Numbered from the stretch's first letter, positions 8,842-21,376 are shown. The stretch: 64,000 nucleotides of DNA from Elymus sibiricus (GCA_039707655.1 CM077676.1:239028866-239092865); one strand, 5' to 3'. The notes: generated from the sequence alone by a model not told the origin. Numbers and translations: made by a program.

Positions 8842-10422
8842 TGTAGGATCGAAAGTATGTCTAGAGGGGGGGTGATTAGACTACTTGACCAAATAAAAAC
8901 CTAACCTTTTCCTAATTTTAGTTGTAGGCAGATTTTAGCAAGAACACAAGTCAAGCATCACCCTACACATGCAATTCTAAGAGTGTGGCAGCGGAAAGTA
9001 AACAATTGCATATGTAAGTAAAGGAGAAGAGTTTGGAGAAGGCAAACGCAATGGAGACACGGTGATTTTTGGCGTGGTTCCGATAGGTGGTGCTATCGTA
9101 TGTCCACGTTGATGGAGACTTCAACCCACGAAGGGTAACGGCTGCGCGAGTCCACGGAGGGCTCCACCCACGAAGGGTCCACGAAGAAGCAACCTTGTCT
9201 ATTCCACCATGGCTTGCGTCCACAAAGGACTAGCCTCACTCGGGGTAGATCTTCACGAAGTAGGCGATCTCCTTGCCCTTGCAAACTCCTTGGTTCAACT
9301 CCACATCATGTCGGAGGCTCCCAAGTAACACCTAACCAATCTAGGAGACACCACTCTCCAAAAGGTAATAGATGGTATGTTGTTGATGAACTCCTTGCTC
9401 TTGTGCTTCAAATGATAGTCTTCCCAACACTCAAACAACTCCTCACAGATTTGGCTATGGTGGAAGAAGGATTTGAGTGGAAAGCAACTTGGGAAAGGCC
9501 AGAAATCAAGGTTCAAATGGTAGGAATGGAATAGCTTGATCTCAACACATGAGTAGGTGGTTCTCTCTCAGAAAATGTGTAGTAGAAGAGTAGGCACGTT
9601 CTGATGGCTCTCCTCCCTGAGAAGGAAGTGGTGGAGGGGTATATATAGCCTCCACACAAAATCCAACCGTTACACACTTTTGACCCAACTCGGTGGCACC
9701 GAAACCATAATCTCGGTAGCACCGAACTGTGTAAAAGATATGAATGTTAGGAATCTCGGTGGGACCGATAGGAACAACTCGGATGGACCGAAGTGCAATG
9801 GCTAGGGCAAACCTCATCTCGGTGGCACCGATTGCATCATCTCGGTAGGACCGAAGTGAAGCAATAAGGCAACAGAGACTTGGCAAGCCATCTCGGTGAG
9901 ACCGATTTGCAAAGCTCGGTGAGACCGAAGCAGGTGCAAATGATCACAGAGAGTTGGCAAGGCCATGTCGGTGGAACCGAGATCCATATCGGTGGATCCG
10001 ATTTGTTAGGGTTTTGGCAGTGGCTAAGTCTAGGTGAACTCGGTGGCTCTGGATAGGAAATTTTGGTGGGGCCGAGTTGAAATGTGGGTTTTGGACATAT
10101 TTGGATAGAGAAAGTGGTTGAGGGTTTAGGAGTACTGTCACTAAGCACTTGAGCAAAAGGACCATTAAGCAACACCTCATCCCCTTTTAATAGTATTGGC
10201 TTTCCTATGGACTCAATGTGATCTTGGATCACTAAACCAAAAATGTAGAGTCTTGATCTTTTGCCAATCCTTGTTCTTAGCATTTTGAGGGGTCCACATC
10301 TCTAGTCCATGCCATGCCAATCATTGAACATCCTGAAATCTTTAACTTGAATGGACATTAGTTCAATGAGATATATGTTGTTATGAATTACCAAAACCAC
10401 CAAGGGAGCAAATGTGCTTTCA
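8842..10422 (-). repeat. S1 5' LTR with palindrome array
   Basis: It reads TGTAGGATC...GTGCTTTCA on the plus strand and pairs with 657-2236. About twelve TCGGTNNNACCGA-type palindromes lie at 9685-10080. They sit upstream of or near the TATATATA box at 9640-9647, so they fall within the likely promoter/leader of the minus-strand transcript. Confidence 0.9.
9640..9647 (-). promoter_or_regulatory. TATA box of the S1 5' LTR
   Basis: The sequence GGCTATATATACCCC on the minus strand is a strong TATA-type core promoter in a GC-moderate LTR. It is conserved in the other S1 LTR at 1455-1462. Confidence 0.6.
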
Positions 10423-12917
10423 ACATTCATGATAGAGCCTATGGCTGAGGCATAGGGGACGACTTTCATCTTTTCTCTTTCTTCTGCTGTAGCTGGACAT
10501 TGAGTCTTACTCAACTTCATACCTTGCAACATGGGCAAGAACCCCTTCTTTGACTGGTCCATTTTGAACTTCTTCAAAACTTTGTCAAGGTATGTACTTT
10601 GTGAAAGTCCTATCAGGCGTCTTGATCTATCTCTATAGATCTTGATGCCCACTATGTAAGCTGCCTCACCAAGGTCTTTCATTGAAAAACTCTTGTTCAA
10701 ATAACCCTTTATGATTTCTAGAAGTTCTATATCATTTCCAATCAATAATATGTCATCCACATACAATATTAGAAATGCTACAGAGCTCCCACTTACTTTC
10801 TTGTAAATACAAGCTTCTCCATAAGTTTGGGTAAATCGAAAGCGAAGATTCCAACTCCGAGATGCTTGCACCAGTCCATAAATGGATCGCTGGAGCTTGC
10901 ATACCTTATTAGCATCCTTAGGATCGACAAAACCTTTGGGTTGCATCATGTACAACTCTTCCTTTAGGTAACCATTAAGGAACGCAGTTTTGACGTCCAT
11001 CTGCCAGATTTCATAATCGAAAAATGCATGAATTGCTAACATAATCCTAATAGACTTAAGCATCTCTACGGGTGAGAAAGTCTCATCATAGTCAACCCCT
11101 TGAACTTGTCGAAAACCTTTTGCAACAAGTCAAGATTTATAGACGGTGACATTACCATCAGCGTCTGTCTTCTTCTTAAAGATCCATTTGTTCTCAATAG
11201 CCTTTCGGTCATCAGGTAATTCCACCAAAGTCCATACTTGGTTTTCGTACATGGATCCTATCTCGGATTTCATGGCCTCTAGCCATCTGTTAGAATCCGG
11301 GCTCATCATCGCTTCCTCATAGTTCGTAGGTTCATCGTTGTCCAACAACATGACGTCCAAGACAGGATTACCATACCATTCTGGGGCAGTATGTGTCCTG
11401 GTCGACCTATGAAGTTCAGTAGTGGCCTGGTTCAAAGTTTCATGACCATCATCATTAGCTTCCTCTCCAGTTGGTGTAGGCATCACAGGAACTTCTTTCT
11501 GTGTTGCATTACTCTCCAATTCGAGAGAAGGTTCGATAACCTCATCAAGCTCTACCTTCCACCCACTCACTTCTTTCGAGAGAATCTCCTTCTCTAGGAA
11601 GGATCCATTCTTGGCAACAAATATCTTGCCCTCTGATCTGTGATAGAAGGTATACCCAATTGTCTCTATAGGGTATCCTATGAAGACGCATTTCTCCGCT
11701 TTGGGTTCGAGCTTATCAGGCTATAGCCTCTTGACATAAGCGTCGCATCCCCAAACTTTAAGAAACAATAGCTTAGGTTTCTTGCCAAACCATAATTCAT
11801 ACGGTGTCGTTTCAATGGATTTAGATGGTGCCCTGTTTAAAGTGAATGCGGCTGTCTCTAATGCATGACCCCAAAACGATTGTGGAAAATCGATAAGAGA
11901 CGTCATAGAACGCACCATATCCAATAGAGTACGATTACGACGTTCGGACACACCATTACGCTGTGGTGTTCCAGGTGGCGTGAGTTGTGAAACAATTCCA
12001 CATTGTCTTAAATACCAAACTCGTAACTCAGATATTCACCTCCACGATCAGATCATAGAAATGTTATCTTCTTATTATGATGATTCACTACTTCACTCTG
12101 AAACTCCTTAAACTTTTCAAATGTTTCAGACTTGTGCTTCATTAAGTAAATATACCCATATCTACTTAAATCATCTGTGAAGGTTAGGAAATAACAATAT
12201 CCACCACGTGCTTCAACACTCATCGGACCGCATACATCGGTGTGTATTCCAACAAGTCACTTGCCCGCTCCATTGAACCAGAAAACGGGGTTCTAGTCAT
12301 CTTGCCCATGAGGCATGGCTCACATGTTTGAAATGATTCAAAGTCAAGTGATTCTACAAGTCCATCAGTATGGAGTTTCTTCATGCGCTTTACACCAATA
12401 TGACCTAAGCAGCAATGCCACAAGTATGTGGCACTATCATTATTCACTTTGCATCTTTTGGCATCAATATTATGAACATGTGTATCACTACTATCGAGGT
12501 TCAACAAGAAAATATTATGACCATTGGGTGCATGACCATAAAAGATATTACTCATATAAATAGAACAACCATTATTTTCAGATTTAAATGAATAACCTTC
12601 GCAATAAACAAGATCCATATATAATGTTCATGCTCAACGCAGACACCAAATAACAATTATTAAGGTTTAAAACTAATCCCGAAGGTAGACGTAGAGGGAG
12701 CGTGCCGACGGCGATCACATCAACCTTGGAGCCATTTCCAACGCGCATCATCACCTTGTCCTTAGCTTGTCTCTGTTTATTCTGCAGCGTCTATTTTGAG
12801 TTACAAATATTTGCAACTGAACCAGTATCAAACACCCAGGCGCTACTATGAGTACTAGTAAGATACACATCAATAACATGTATATCAAATATACCTTTGT
12901 TGACGTAGCCAGCCTTC
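10423..12917 (-). pseudogene. pol: C1 pol: protease, integrase, reverse transcriptase remnants
   Basis: Read from right to left, the region holds a GAG-pre-integrase zinc motif (WHCCLGHIGVKRMKKLH, TCEPCLMGKM; 12220-12618). Next come integrase remnants (SERRNRTLLDMVRSM, 11721-11951), a linker, and Copia reverse transcriptase (QMDVKTAFLNGYLKEEL, LYVDDILLIGND near 10760). The RNase H part is lost where S1 begins at 10422. Breaks include a TGA at 11130, a TAG near 11720 and a frameshift near 12010, so no functional enzyme can be made. The protein is collinear with that of A1, which supports a common family. Confidence 0.85.
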
Positions 12918-13560
12918 TTATGCCAAGTGCATGGGGCAGTTACGCTTCCAGTGGCCATTCCCCTTGCAGTAGAAACACTCAGTGTCAGGTTTAGGTCCAG
13001 CCTTGGGTTTCTTCACGGGAGCGGCAACTTGCTTGCCATTATTCTTGAAGTTCCCTTTCTTTCCCTTAGCCTTCTTGAAACTGGTGGTCTTCTTGACCAT
13101 CAACACTTGATGCTCTTTCTTCATTTCTACTTCCACGGTTTTAAGCATCGCAAAAAGCTCAGGGAGTGTCTTCTCCATCCCTTGCATGTTATAGTTCATC
13201 ACAAAGCCCTTGTAGCTTGGTGGCAGTGACTGGAGAACCCTGTCAACCGCTATTTCATCAGGAATAGCAACTCGCAATTGATTCAGCCGATTGGCGTACC
13301 CAGACATTTTGAGTAGGTGCTCGCTAACGGAGTTGTTATCCTCCATCTTACAGCTAAAGAACTTGTCTGAGGCTTCATACCTCTCCACACGAGCGTGCGC
13401 CTGAAACACCATTTTCGGCTCCTCAATCATCTCATATGCCCCGTGGTGCTCAAAACATTTTTGGAGCCTTGGTTCTAAGCCATAAAGCATGGTGCACCGA
13501 ACTATCGAGTAGTCATCAGAACATGTCTACCAGATGTTCATAGCATCTACAGTCGAGGGA
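12918..13560 (-). pseudogene. gag: C1 gag, C-terminal part
   Basis: About 190 residues of Copia Gag are open here. They include the helical region (SVSEHLLKMSGYANRLNQL, VLQSLPPSYKGFVMNYNM) and the zinc knuckle CFYCKGNGHWKRNC near 12965-13005 (CX2CX4HX4C), preceded by a Lys-rich stretch. The N-terminal residues lie beyond G3 at 21865-22023. The split falls at the G3 target site. Confidence 0.85.
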
Positions 13561-13565
13561 GCGAG

Positions 13566-14006
13566 TGACGGAGCGAATTCCCGTCAGATCCCTTGGTAGG
13601 GGCCCAAGCGCAGCTGGAAGTCATGGATCGGAGGTCACACGAGGGGTTTATCCAGGTTCGGGCCTCCGAAGAGTAATACCCTACGTCCTACTGGTTTTGG
13701 TTATTCATGATGGAGGGATACCTCATGCGAGGGGTTACAATAGTGTATGATATTGCTACCAAGAGTTCTCCTATCTGAGGATAGATGATCAAGAGGAACC
13801 CTAGACCCCTCCTTTATATAGACAGGAGAGGCCTAGGTTTTACATGTCAGATGCCATCTAGGGCGCCGCCGCCCTCTAGTCTTGGGCGTCAAGAAGATCG
13901 TCTGGCCTCCTAGGGTTTGCACCGTGTCGTGGGCCCACTGGGCCCCCTTGTGGTTGACGAGGCCGGGCTCCTTGGTGTTAGCCACCCCAGGTTCAGGACC
14001 CCGTCA
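13566..14006 (-). repeat. G3 3' LTR
   Basis: 441 bp with terminal TGACGG and CCGTCA. On the minus strand TATATAAAGG at 13811-13820 is a good TATA box. The polypurine tract (minus CGCTCGAGGGCTAC) abuts it at 14007-14020. GGGCTAC next to the LTR is shared with G4 and G5 and suggests related elements. Confidence 0.9.
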
Positions 14007-14564
14007 GTAGCCCTCGAGCGTGGCGGAGGTCGTAGTGAAGGTTGCGAGACCTCTGATGGGCTCTTTTGTTGACTTGTCTTTCTGGAGCCCGGCAGTAGTG
14101 TCGCCATCTTGATAGCCTGAAGGTGTCCTTATGCCTGCCGCTTGGAGACGTCTCCGGTCGGTGCTATTACAGCCGCAGGCCTCCTCGCCCTGAGCTTGAT
14201 TTTGGCCGGGCGGCCACCACCTTTTGCTCGAACTGTCGCATCAGCGAGTGGATTGAAGCGAGTCATTGCATGACTCGTCGTGGTAATTTGGCCTTGATTG
14301 CCGTGCCTGCAGGACATGAATGGGAACCGCCCACAGGTCATGGGATACGTGGCGTGCAGGGGCACCTCAATTCCCGGTTCGCCCATAGTGGGTCATAAGA
14401 GCGGCGGGGTGAACAGGCTCCATTTCACCTTCGCATGCTCCCTTGTGCCTCTGCTTCCTCACGCCTCTGCTTCCTCATGCCTCTGCTTTTACTTGCTTTA
14501 CTCCGCCGCCATAGCAACGTTCATCGTCTTTGGGCCCGCCATTCCCTCCCTTGAGAGACAAGAG
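14007..14564 (+). promoter_or_regulatory. Upstream region of the G3 antisense gene
   Basis: About 560 bases between the polypurine tract and the antisense start codon. It is C-rich near the 3' end (repeated CTCTGCTTCCTCA-type strings, 14445-14500), like a pyrimidine-rich plant 5' UTR. An open frame runs through from 14298 but is unlikely to be translated before 14565. I see no unambiguous TATA box. Confidence 0.4.
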
Positions 14565-17520
14565 ATGGGTCGATCAGGTCCTTCGACCGGGGCCAGTGGC
14601 GTGCAGGCGACTAGGAAGGCAGAGAAGAAGCGGAAGGCTAAAGGCTCCAGTGCCGTTGTCGAGCCGCAGCCCAGCGCCAAGGTCTTCACCAGCCATTGGA
14701 CTCGCTCCATAATCTCTGACGAGGACATCAAGAAGCTGAGGGCAGAGGGGTCGTTTCCGTCCGACCTCAGGTATCAGATTCCCCTTTCCACAGAGGAATT
14801 CCCGGCGCCGCCGGATGGCGCGCGGATCCTTCATCTGGACTTCTTCGGCCAAGGCCTTGGCTTCCCCCTGCATCCCTTCGTGCAGGGGCTCCTCTTCTTC
14901 TTCGGCTTTCAGCTTCACCATCTCAATCCCAACAGCATCCTGCACCTCGCGAATTTTATCACATTGTGCGAGTACTTTCTGGGGGCTGCCCTCACTTTGA
15001 CCTCTTCCGGTGTCTGTTCTGCGTCAAGGGTCAAATGAGTGGTGGCTCTATTCATGACATTGGTAAGGCTAGTCTCCAGCTGCAACCTCACTCCCCCTAC
15101 TTTCCCATGGCCTTCCCAAGATCGATGGGGGCCTGGCACAGGAAGTGGTTCTATGTATTCGGCCTTGAGGCCGACTTGCCGACCTTTTCCGGCGAGCCCC
15201 CACTGCATCTTAATTCTTGGGAATCGCCAACCGACCTCCCTGAGAGCACGGGGCTGCTGTTGAAGGTGATCGTGTTGCTGAAGGACAGTGGTCTGACCGG
15301 TCTTCAGATCGCGCGGACCTGGGTGGAGCATCGAGTCCTTCCTCTGCAGGCTCACGCTGCACTGCTGAGAGATTATCGCGGGCCAGCCGACCTCTCTCAG
15401 ATCTCCCCTAATGACCTAGAGGGGGGCGTCGCCTCGCCCAGTTGACGGGGTTGGAGGCCGAGAAGGTGTCCATGAAGGTCGTTGTAGAGCCCTTCAACCA
15501 CGCGGCCCCGCCGAAGGAGGTATGTTATTCCGGCCTCGCCTTGTGTGAGAGGGGAGGTCGAGTTTGTTCCTGACCTCTGATATTTTGAGCGTTGCAGCAG
15601 TTTGTGGGGTTCGCTGCTTTACTCTCGGAGCCCTTGCTTCCAGGGTAGGATCTGAGCCCGGAGACACGGGTGCTCTTGCAGCCCGCCGCGGAGCACCCCC
15701 CTCCCCTTTCTCGGAAAGGAAAAAGGGTTGCGTGTTCTGCTGACAGAGGGGCAGATAGCGAGGTGCCTGATGATGGTGCCACACTGGGTGATGTCTCGTC
15801 CCCGCCCTTCGAGGGGGCGCGAAGAGGCCGACACGGTGACTCACGGGAATCCGGAGGAACCTGTCGCTACCGAGGAGGTCGCCAGGCGCGGATCTCTTAG
15901 GGGCGGCCCTTCGGAGGCTAAGCTGGCAGCCCCCGTGATCCGCCAGCCTCGTGGTGGCCCAGTTTCCCTAAGCAAAAGGTGCCGCTGGCGATGCCTACAG
16001 CCAAGAGGCGGAAGGTCACGGCGCCCGTGAAGTATGTTGGTGGTGCCTTTGCGATATCGCCATGCCTACGGCGTTCGCCGGGCTCTGACCTGTATCCTTT
16101 TGCAGGGAGCTTGCGATCGCCGAGGCTCCGGCCTCTGATGCCGCGAAGGTGACCGTGCCAAGGCCGCTTGGTGATTCTCTATTTGTTCCTCCGGAGGTCG
16201 ACCTGCTTGTTACCGGTAAGTATGTCTGAGATTGTCTTTGTACTTGAGTTTTCTTCTCACCCTTCGATGTTTATTTTGCAGCTGCAGAGGTCCTTTCCGG
16301 GCCTCCCAATAACCCTGGCGCTGCACCGGCCTCTAGCAAAGCTGCCGCTACAGCCCCCGCGCTCTCCACGGTGCTTGTTGCTGTGGTGACGGGCGCACGG
16401 GAGGTCTTGAGTGCTCAGATGGATGGGCTCAACGTCGTCGCGGAGTCCAGCTGCCAGGTAATGCCTTAGCTTTTGAGTGACATAGTGTAGCTAGTAGCCC
16501 CCGAGGCCGGACGTGATGTCCATTTTGGACTTGCATTCGAGCTTGTTGTTCGTTCTTGATACTTGCCTCCTGTAGAAGGTGGCTGCTCTGGAGGGCGAGG
16601 TGGGCAACCTCAAGCGTCAGCTGGAGGCCCAGCGGCAGGAGGTCGTACGCCTCTCGACGTCGTCTGCTGGGTCCATCTGTAAGTCATCGGGCTGCGCCCG
16701 ATCTGATCGGGTGTTACTGTGATGTTGTGTACTGACTGATTGCGTGCTACCCTTGTTGTGCAGCTGCCAAGGAGGCCGTGGATCTGCGGAAGAAGCTGCA
16801 GGAGTCTGAGAAGTCACGGGGCGAGCTCCAGACTACAGTGGGCGTCGCTGATGGCGAGCTCAAGGAGTATCGGTAGAAGGTAGCCGTCCTCGAGAGCATG
16901 TTGGCCAGGAAAGACGCGGAGTTGCTGAAGCAGGCAGCTGCTCTGAAGCAGAAAGAGGCCACCGCCCAACGGGCCGCTGAGTCCCGGGCTGAAGCGAAGG
17001 ACCGGGTGAAGTAGTTGATGAAGAAGCTCCAGGACTTGGAGGCCGCCGCTATGCATAAGCTGCGCTTGCCTTTGTTTCTGTGTAGTTTTGCATTGCTTTA
17101 GCTGAGGTCTGATAGGGTCTGCTCTTTGTAGTGCCACTTCCGGACGTCCTCCATGTGGACGCAGTGAAGCGGCTCCAGCATGTTGCCGACCTCACGCAAC
17201 GAATGCGCACTGCGCTAGGTATGACATGTGGGACGCTGTACCACGGCGAAGAGGACCTCGACGACACCTTGGATGGATTCATCAAGCTGCTGGAAAGGGC
17301 GCCTGATCAGCTCGTTGACTGGCAATACTCCGCGGCGTATGAGGGTGCTATGCAGGTACTGGCTAGTGTGAGGATGCTGCTGCCTGATGTCAACTTGGGC
17401 CTCATCATCCATGGCATTGTTGAGCGTCCTCCCCAGAGCCCTCATCTGTGGAGGTCGGGGCGGAGGCCGAATATGTCGCGGACGCCTGCAAGCTGGAGAA
17501 AATTCTGAAGCGGTGCTCAA
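14565..17520 (+). pseudogene. G3 antisense multi-exon gene (putative gypsy-type transposon family)
   Basis: It runs opposite to gag. The start MGRSGPSTG at 14565 is followed by a basic stretch (EKKRKAKG) and a domain with [19 protein letters not shown] and HHLNPNSILHLANFITLCEYFLG. That is the hallmark of the plant putative gypsy-type transposon family (Pfam Transposase_28, from memory). Exons are separated by short introns with good signals, e.g. GGAG|GTATGT at 15520 with TTGCAG at 15597, and others near 16030/16105, 16215/16282, 16457/16576 and 16679/16762. Coiled-coil exons follow at 16577-17050, and a C-terminal exon at 17131-17520 (LVDWQYSAAYEGAMQVL). Frameshifts near 14985 and 15432 and several stops break it. 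Function is unknown; similar genes sit in G2 and G4. Confidence 0.7.
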
Positions 17521-18407
17521 CTGATGGGGACGGTATATAGACCTCTTGTAATATGGAACAGCATAATTGTGGTACATACATTGTTTTTTGTTGTGGTTTA
17601 TGTGTGTCTCTTGCCTGTGTTGGACAAGCATCCAAGTTAGCTGTCGAGAAATGTGACCCCGTTGCGCCGAAAGCGTCAATGTGTGTATGGGAGGCCCCTG
17701 TTTGAGCCCGGCAAAACGCAGAACGATCGTAAATCATTGCAAACCTTTTGGCTAGGGTAGTATTCTCAGCTTGTTAGGATATAGGCATTGTGGAACTCAA
17801 ATGCGAAAGAGAGAGGGTGGCAGTAAGCCATTCCACACGGGAGGCCTTCGGGTAAGGAAGGCCCCGGTGTAGGTTGTAATGTGATACATCCCCCGAGCGT
17901 GATCTAAGTGGCCATTGGATACATCTCCTACGAGGGTCGGGGCGGTACGACAAACGATGCAGCCCCAAAACCCATCTCATAGATGGATCTCTATGACTCC
18001 CCTTAGATCTCGACACGGCGTGGTCAATACAAGGTGCTTTGTAGTACCATGGATCATGGATAGAAAGTTTGAGTTGATTAGGGCGCTATGGTGAAATTAT
18101 AATGCCATCACATCAATTCTTTATATGACAAGCCAGAGGGTAGTAGAAAGCTTTTATTTCTTTGTTTGCTAGTTTGTTCGTTAAACAAATCTAATGTACT
18201 GAATGTAAAAGAGGGAAAGGATTGATGTGGCCTGCGTTGTGCCATTGTCCGTGTTGTTCTCCTGCCTCGGTGTTTGCTTCGGGCCTCCTAGCTTCGTGCT
18301 CCTTCTTCATGCCAGTTGGAGCATGAGGGGTCTGTTGGAGGCTCCTTAGCGGCTGCGGCTGGGCTACCGTTCCTTTTCTTTTTGAAGTGCTCAGAGGAGA
18401 CCTCTGC
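17521..18407. other. G3 convergence region between antisense gene and protease
   Basis: About 890 bases separate the end of the plus-strand gene from the end of the minus-strand protease. No reverse transcriptase or integrase motif is found in any frame. Transcripts from both strands would end or overlap here. Confidence 0.5.
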
Positions 18408-19050
18408 TTATTCTTGTTCGTCTTCCGGGAGGTCGGCCTCTGCCTGCTCCAAGTGGGCGACCTCTATTGCGTGCGCGTTCTTGGTGTCGTTGGAGACCGT
18501 GATGACCCCGTTAGGGCTAGGCATCTTGAGCTTCATGTAGGCATAGCATGGTATGGCCCTGAATTTGACGAATGTCGGCCTTCCTAGGAGGGCGTGATAT
18601 CCCCCCTTGAACGGGACCACTTCGAAACATAGTTTCTCAGCTCAGAAGTTGTCCTCCTTTCTAAAGATGACCTCCAGAGTGATTTGGCCGAGTGGTTCGG
18701 CCTTCTTCCCTGGGACGACGCCTTGGAAGTGTGTAGGTGAAGGCCGTTGGCCTGTTATGGGGAGGCCCATTTTCTGCAATGTTGCGGCATACATGATGCT
18801 AAGGCCAGAGCCACTGTCCATAAGCACTTTGGACAGCTGGCAGCCCCCGATGAAGGGGTCAACGACGAGTGCGTTTATCCCTGGGTTGGGTATGTAGTCT
18901 GGGTGGTCATTGAGCCCGAAGGAGATCGTATGGTTTGACTAGTCCAGTAGCTGTGGCACTCTGGGGACGAGGGCGTAGACCTCTCGCAATGTCTGTTTCT
19001 GGGCCCGTTTAGATTCTGGGCCTCGGAAAATCATGTTCACCACAGGCATG
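18408..19050 (-). pseudogene. G3 retroviral-type aspartic protease
   Basis: The active-site string LMDSGSGLSIMY is at about 18790-18825 (D-S-G in place of the common D-G-G/D-T-G). The flap/C-terminal part PFKGGYHALLGRPTFVKFRAIP follows at 18520-18620. One TGA at about 18640 and another stop near 18938 interrupt the frame. The enzyme would process Gag. It is followed by no reverse transcriptase. The same architecture recurs in G2. Confidence 0.75.
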
Positions 19051-20059
19051 TCAGATTTTTTCCTTCCGGGCTCCTCTTGGGGTTCTCTGGGAGGTCGCGC
19101 GCATGCTGCGACCGTCCTCGGTGTCAGAGCTCCCTCTATCCCTTGCGTTTTTCTCTTGGGTGAGTTGCTCATTCAGGTGGCACTTGCGTGTGGAGTGTAA
19201 TGCTTTGTAAGCTCCGTGGCTCTGGTATTTGCATGGGCCGCTCATGATTACCTCGTACGTGTGGGACACATGCCTTGGCCTGCGTTCATGCTTGGCTTTC
19301 TTGCTGCCTAGCAGGTCGGCCTCCTGCCCGGTCATTACCGCTGGTGGCCTCTCCTTTCGTTTGAGTCCGTGGTTCTGGCCGTGCGTTGTGCGGCCTACCT
19401 TGCCTTGCGCGCTTGCTGGCCCCTCTGGTTGCTTGTGGTGGCGACCGGCGTGTGCTGTCTCCTCGCTTGTGGCGAAGAAATTTGCGATCTTCATGAGGGA
19501 TGCTTCATCAGGCAATTATCCTTGCGCCCTTTTTCTGCCGATCTTGTGTCTCAGCATGGGGTACAGTGCTCCGTTGACGAATGCTTCGATGGCTGTGCCA
19601 TCGGAGATGTTTGGTATTGTGTTTTTCTTCCTGAGCCAGCGGGCGATGAAGTCGCACAGCGGTTCTTGTGCTCCTTGTGTTATATTGTAGAGGTCTACCA
19701 GGCTTCCTGGCCGGTGGTACGTCCCTTCTAAGTTGTTGAGGAACTCGTGCTCGAAATCTTGCCCAGCTGTGGATGGAGTTTGGTGGGAGCCCGTTCAGCC
19801 ATGACCATGCCGATCCAGAAAGGCACAAGGGGACGTGGCGGAGGGCATTTTTTATGTCACCGTGTGCTAGCTCCACGGACGTTAGGTAGTCATTGAGCCA
19901 GAGGTCGGGTTTTGTATCACCCAAATATTTTTCGACCCCGTGCACAATAAATGGCCGAGGGAATTGGTGTGTGATGACCTCGTAGCCCAAACATGCGGGT
20001 GTGATGCTGGACCTTAGCTGAGGTATTGGGGCTTCGTATCCTAGCCCGTAGCGCTCCAT
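19051..20059 (-). pseudogene. gag: G3 gag core and zinc-binding tail
   Basis: The N-terminal half (19508-20059) has the Ty3 Gag fold signature: SVELAHGDIKNALRHVPL and GSAWSWLNGLPPNSIHSWARF. A frame change near 19700 is followed by a basic C-terminal part at 19051-19515. That part has CKYQSHGAYKALHSTRKC, a Cys/His cluster related to the atypical knuckle of Tat-branch Gags. The basic tail should bind RNA. It is broken by frameshift. Confidence 0.7.
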
Positions 20060-20488
20060 GGCTCGGGCTCGTAAGTGGTCGCAAAGATCTCGGAGGAACC
20101 CAAGGCGTTCGTGAACCGACCCCTCTTGGCTTCTTGCCTTCGTGGCTTATATTGTGTGTCGGAGGTCATTGGCGCATAGCGTATTGTCGTACCTCTCGAA
20201 ATCGCTTGTGTCCCGGCCTTCTGGCGCTGGCTCCTTATTGGGCGATTTTGAGGCGCCATCTGCATTGTGCATTTGTTTTCCATGGAGCTCGGCTGTCCTG
20301 TGTACGGCTTTGATGAGGTTGGCGAGGATTCCGGGATCCGCAGGTGCGGCTCTGAGCTTGTTGACCAACAGGACCGCTCCTTGTATGCTCTGAGTTGCTG
20401 TGGGGAGCTCTATGGACCCGTTTTCCTTAGTGGCTTCCTCGTTGTCTTCCCATTCACCGGCCTCTGAGTTTTGTTGATGACCTCCGCG

Positions 20489-21376
20489 TCATCCTTGCCT
20501 GGTGCTGTGTATTATTGCTTGTCTCTTTTCTGTGGCTGATTTTGATAGCGCGTGCCTTGCGGCCCCAGGTGTAAGGATCTCGCGGAGCCCGTCCTCCGGG
20601 GATTTGGGTGGGCTGCCTTCTTGGGAAGTTGGGTTCGGGAGTTTTGTGGATTTTTCCGGTGCCACGGTCATGGTGGTTGAGTGCGGCGTGTTATCGCTTG
20701 CCTCGACCTCCGCTTCTGCGAACATCACTTTATGTAGCGAGATTGGCTGCGAGACGTATGGTTCGACCCCGCCCTGCGTCTCCTGCTGAACACAGGATTT
20801 CGAGGTATTTTGCTGTTCGTCGTGGTCTTCATATTCCAGAGATCTGATTTTAGCTGGTGAAGTCGTGGTGTTTTCGGCCTCGACCTCTTCTGGTGAGGTC
20901 GGCTCGCCATCGGCGTCCTCATGGTCCGACAACGATAGTAGGTCTGCCGTGTCGACGCTGCAATCTGAGATCATTTCATCAAGGAAACAGTCTTCGGGCG
21001 CGTGGTCGATGTGGCAGTTGTCGCACACCTTGGCGACGAGCTGCACATTCTTCTGGAGACGTTGACGGAGCTCGCTCTGGTATGCAGCCCCCGCGTTCCT
21101 CAGTCCGAATAGGACACGATCAGTGAGATCGGTCGCCGAGGCCACCGGGATCGGGGGCCCGCCGCGTCCTCTGGGTTGGATGGGTGGCAGGCATAATCGG
21201 AGGTTGCCGCGTGTGTTGGTGATGAAGGCGACGTTGCCGATGTAGATGATGCGTGTAGGACGAACCGGTGGGTTGACGTCGACTCAGCCCGCATTGATCG
21301 CGGTGAATGTCAGGGAGCCGAAGGTTAGGCTCTCCCCCGGTGATAGGCCGCCAGAAGTGAAAAAAGATCCAATCCA
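20489..21376 (-). pseudogene. G3 N-terminal Gag extension
   Basis: An acidic, Ser/Thr/Glu-rich segment precedes the Gag core. It has a conserved-looking start (LTDRVLFGLRNAGAAYQSEL) and a Cys/His string CDNCHIDHAPEDC (CX2CX4HX4C-like spacing). The frame is open at 20489-21145 and appears to extend to the leader, with a TGA at about 21284. G2 has an acidic extension in the same place. Its function is unknown. Confidence 0.5.

Larger units (their letters stand above)
657..10422 (-). mobile_element. S1: non-autonomous Sirevirus-like Copia element
   Basis: Two LTRs of about 1580 bp (657-2236 and 8842-10422) flank, on the minus strand, a methionine-type primer site, a Gag with zinc knuckle, a spacer rich in palindromes, a second large ORF, and a purine-rich tract. 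No protease, integrase, reverse transcriptase or RNase H is present. The Gag type and the multi-copy LTR palindromes point to the Sirevirus (Maximus) branch of Copia; this is inference. By hand alignment the LTRs differ at about 41 positions (about 2.6%). The right end interrupts C1 reverse transcriptase. The expected duplicate target site is not found on the left because another S1-family fragment is there. Confidence 0.8.
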
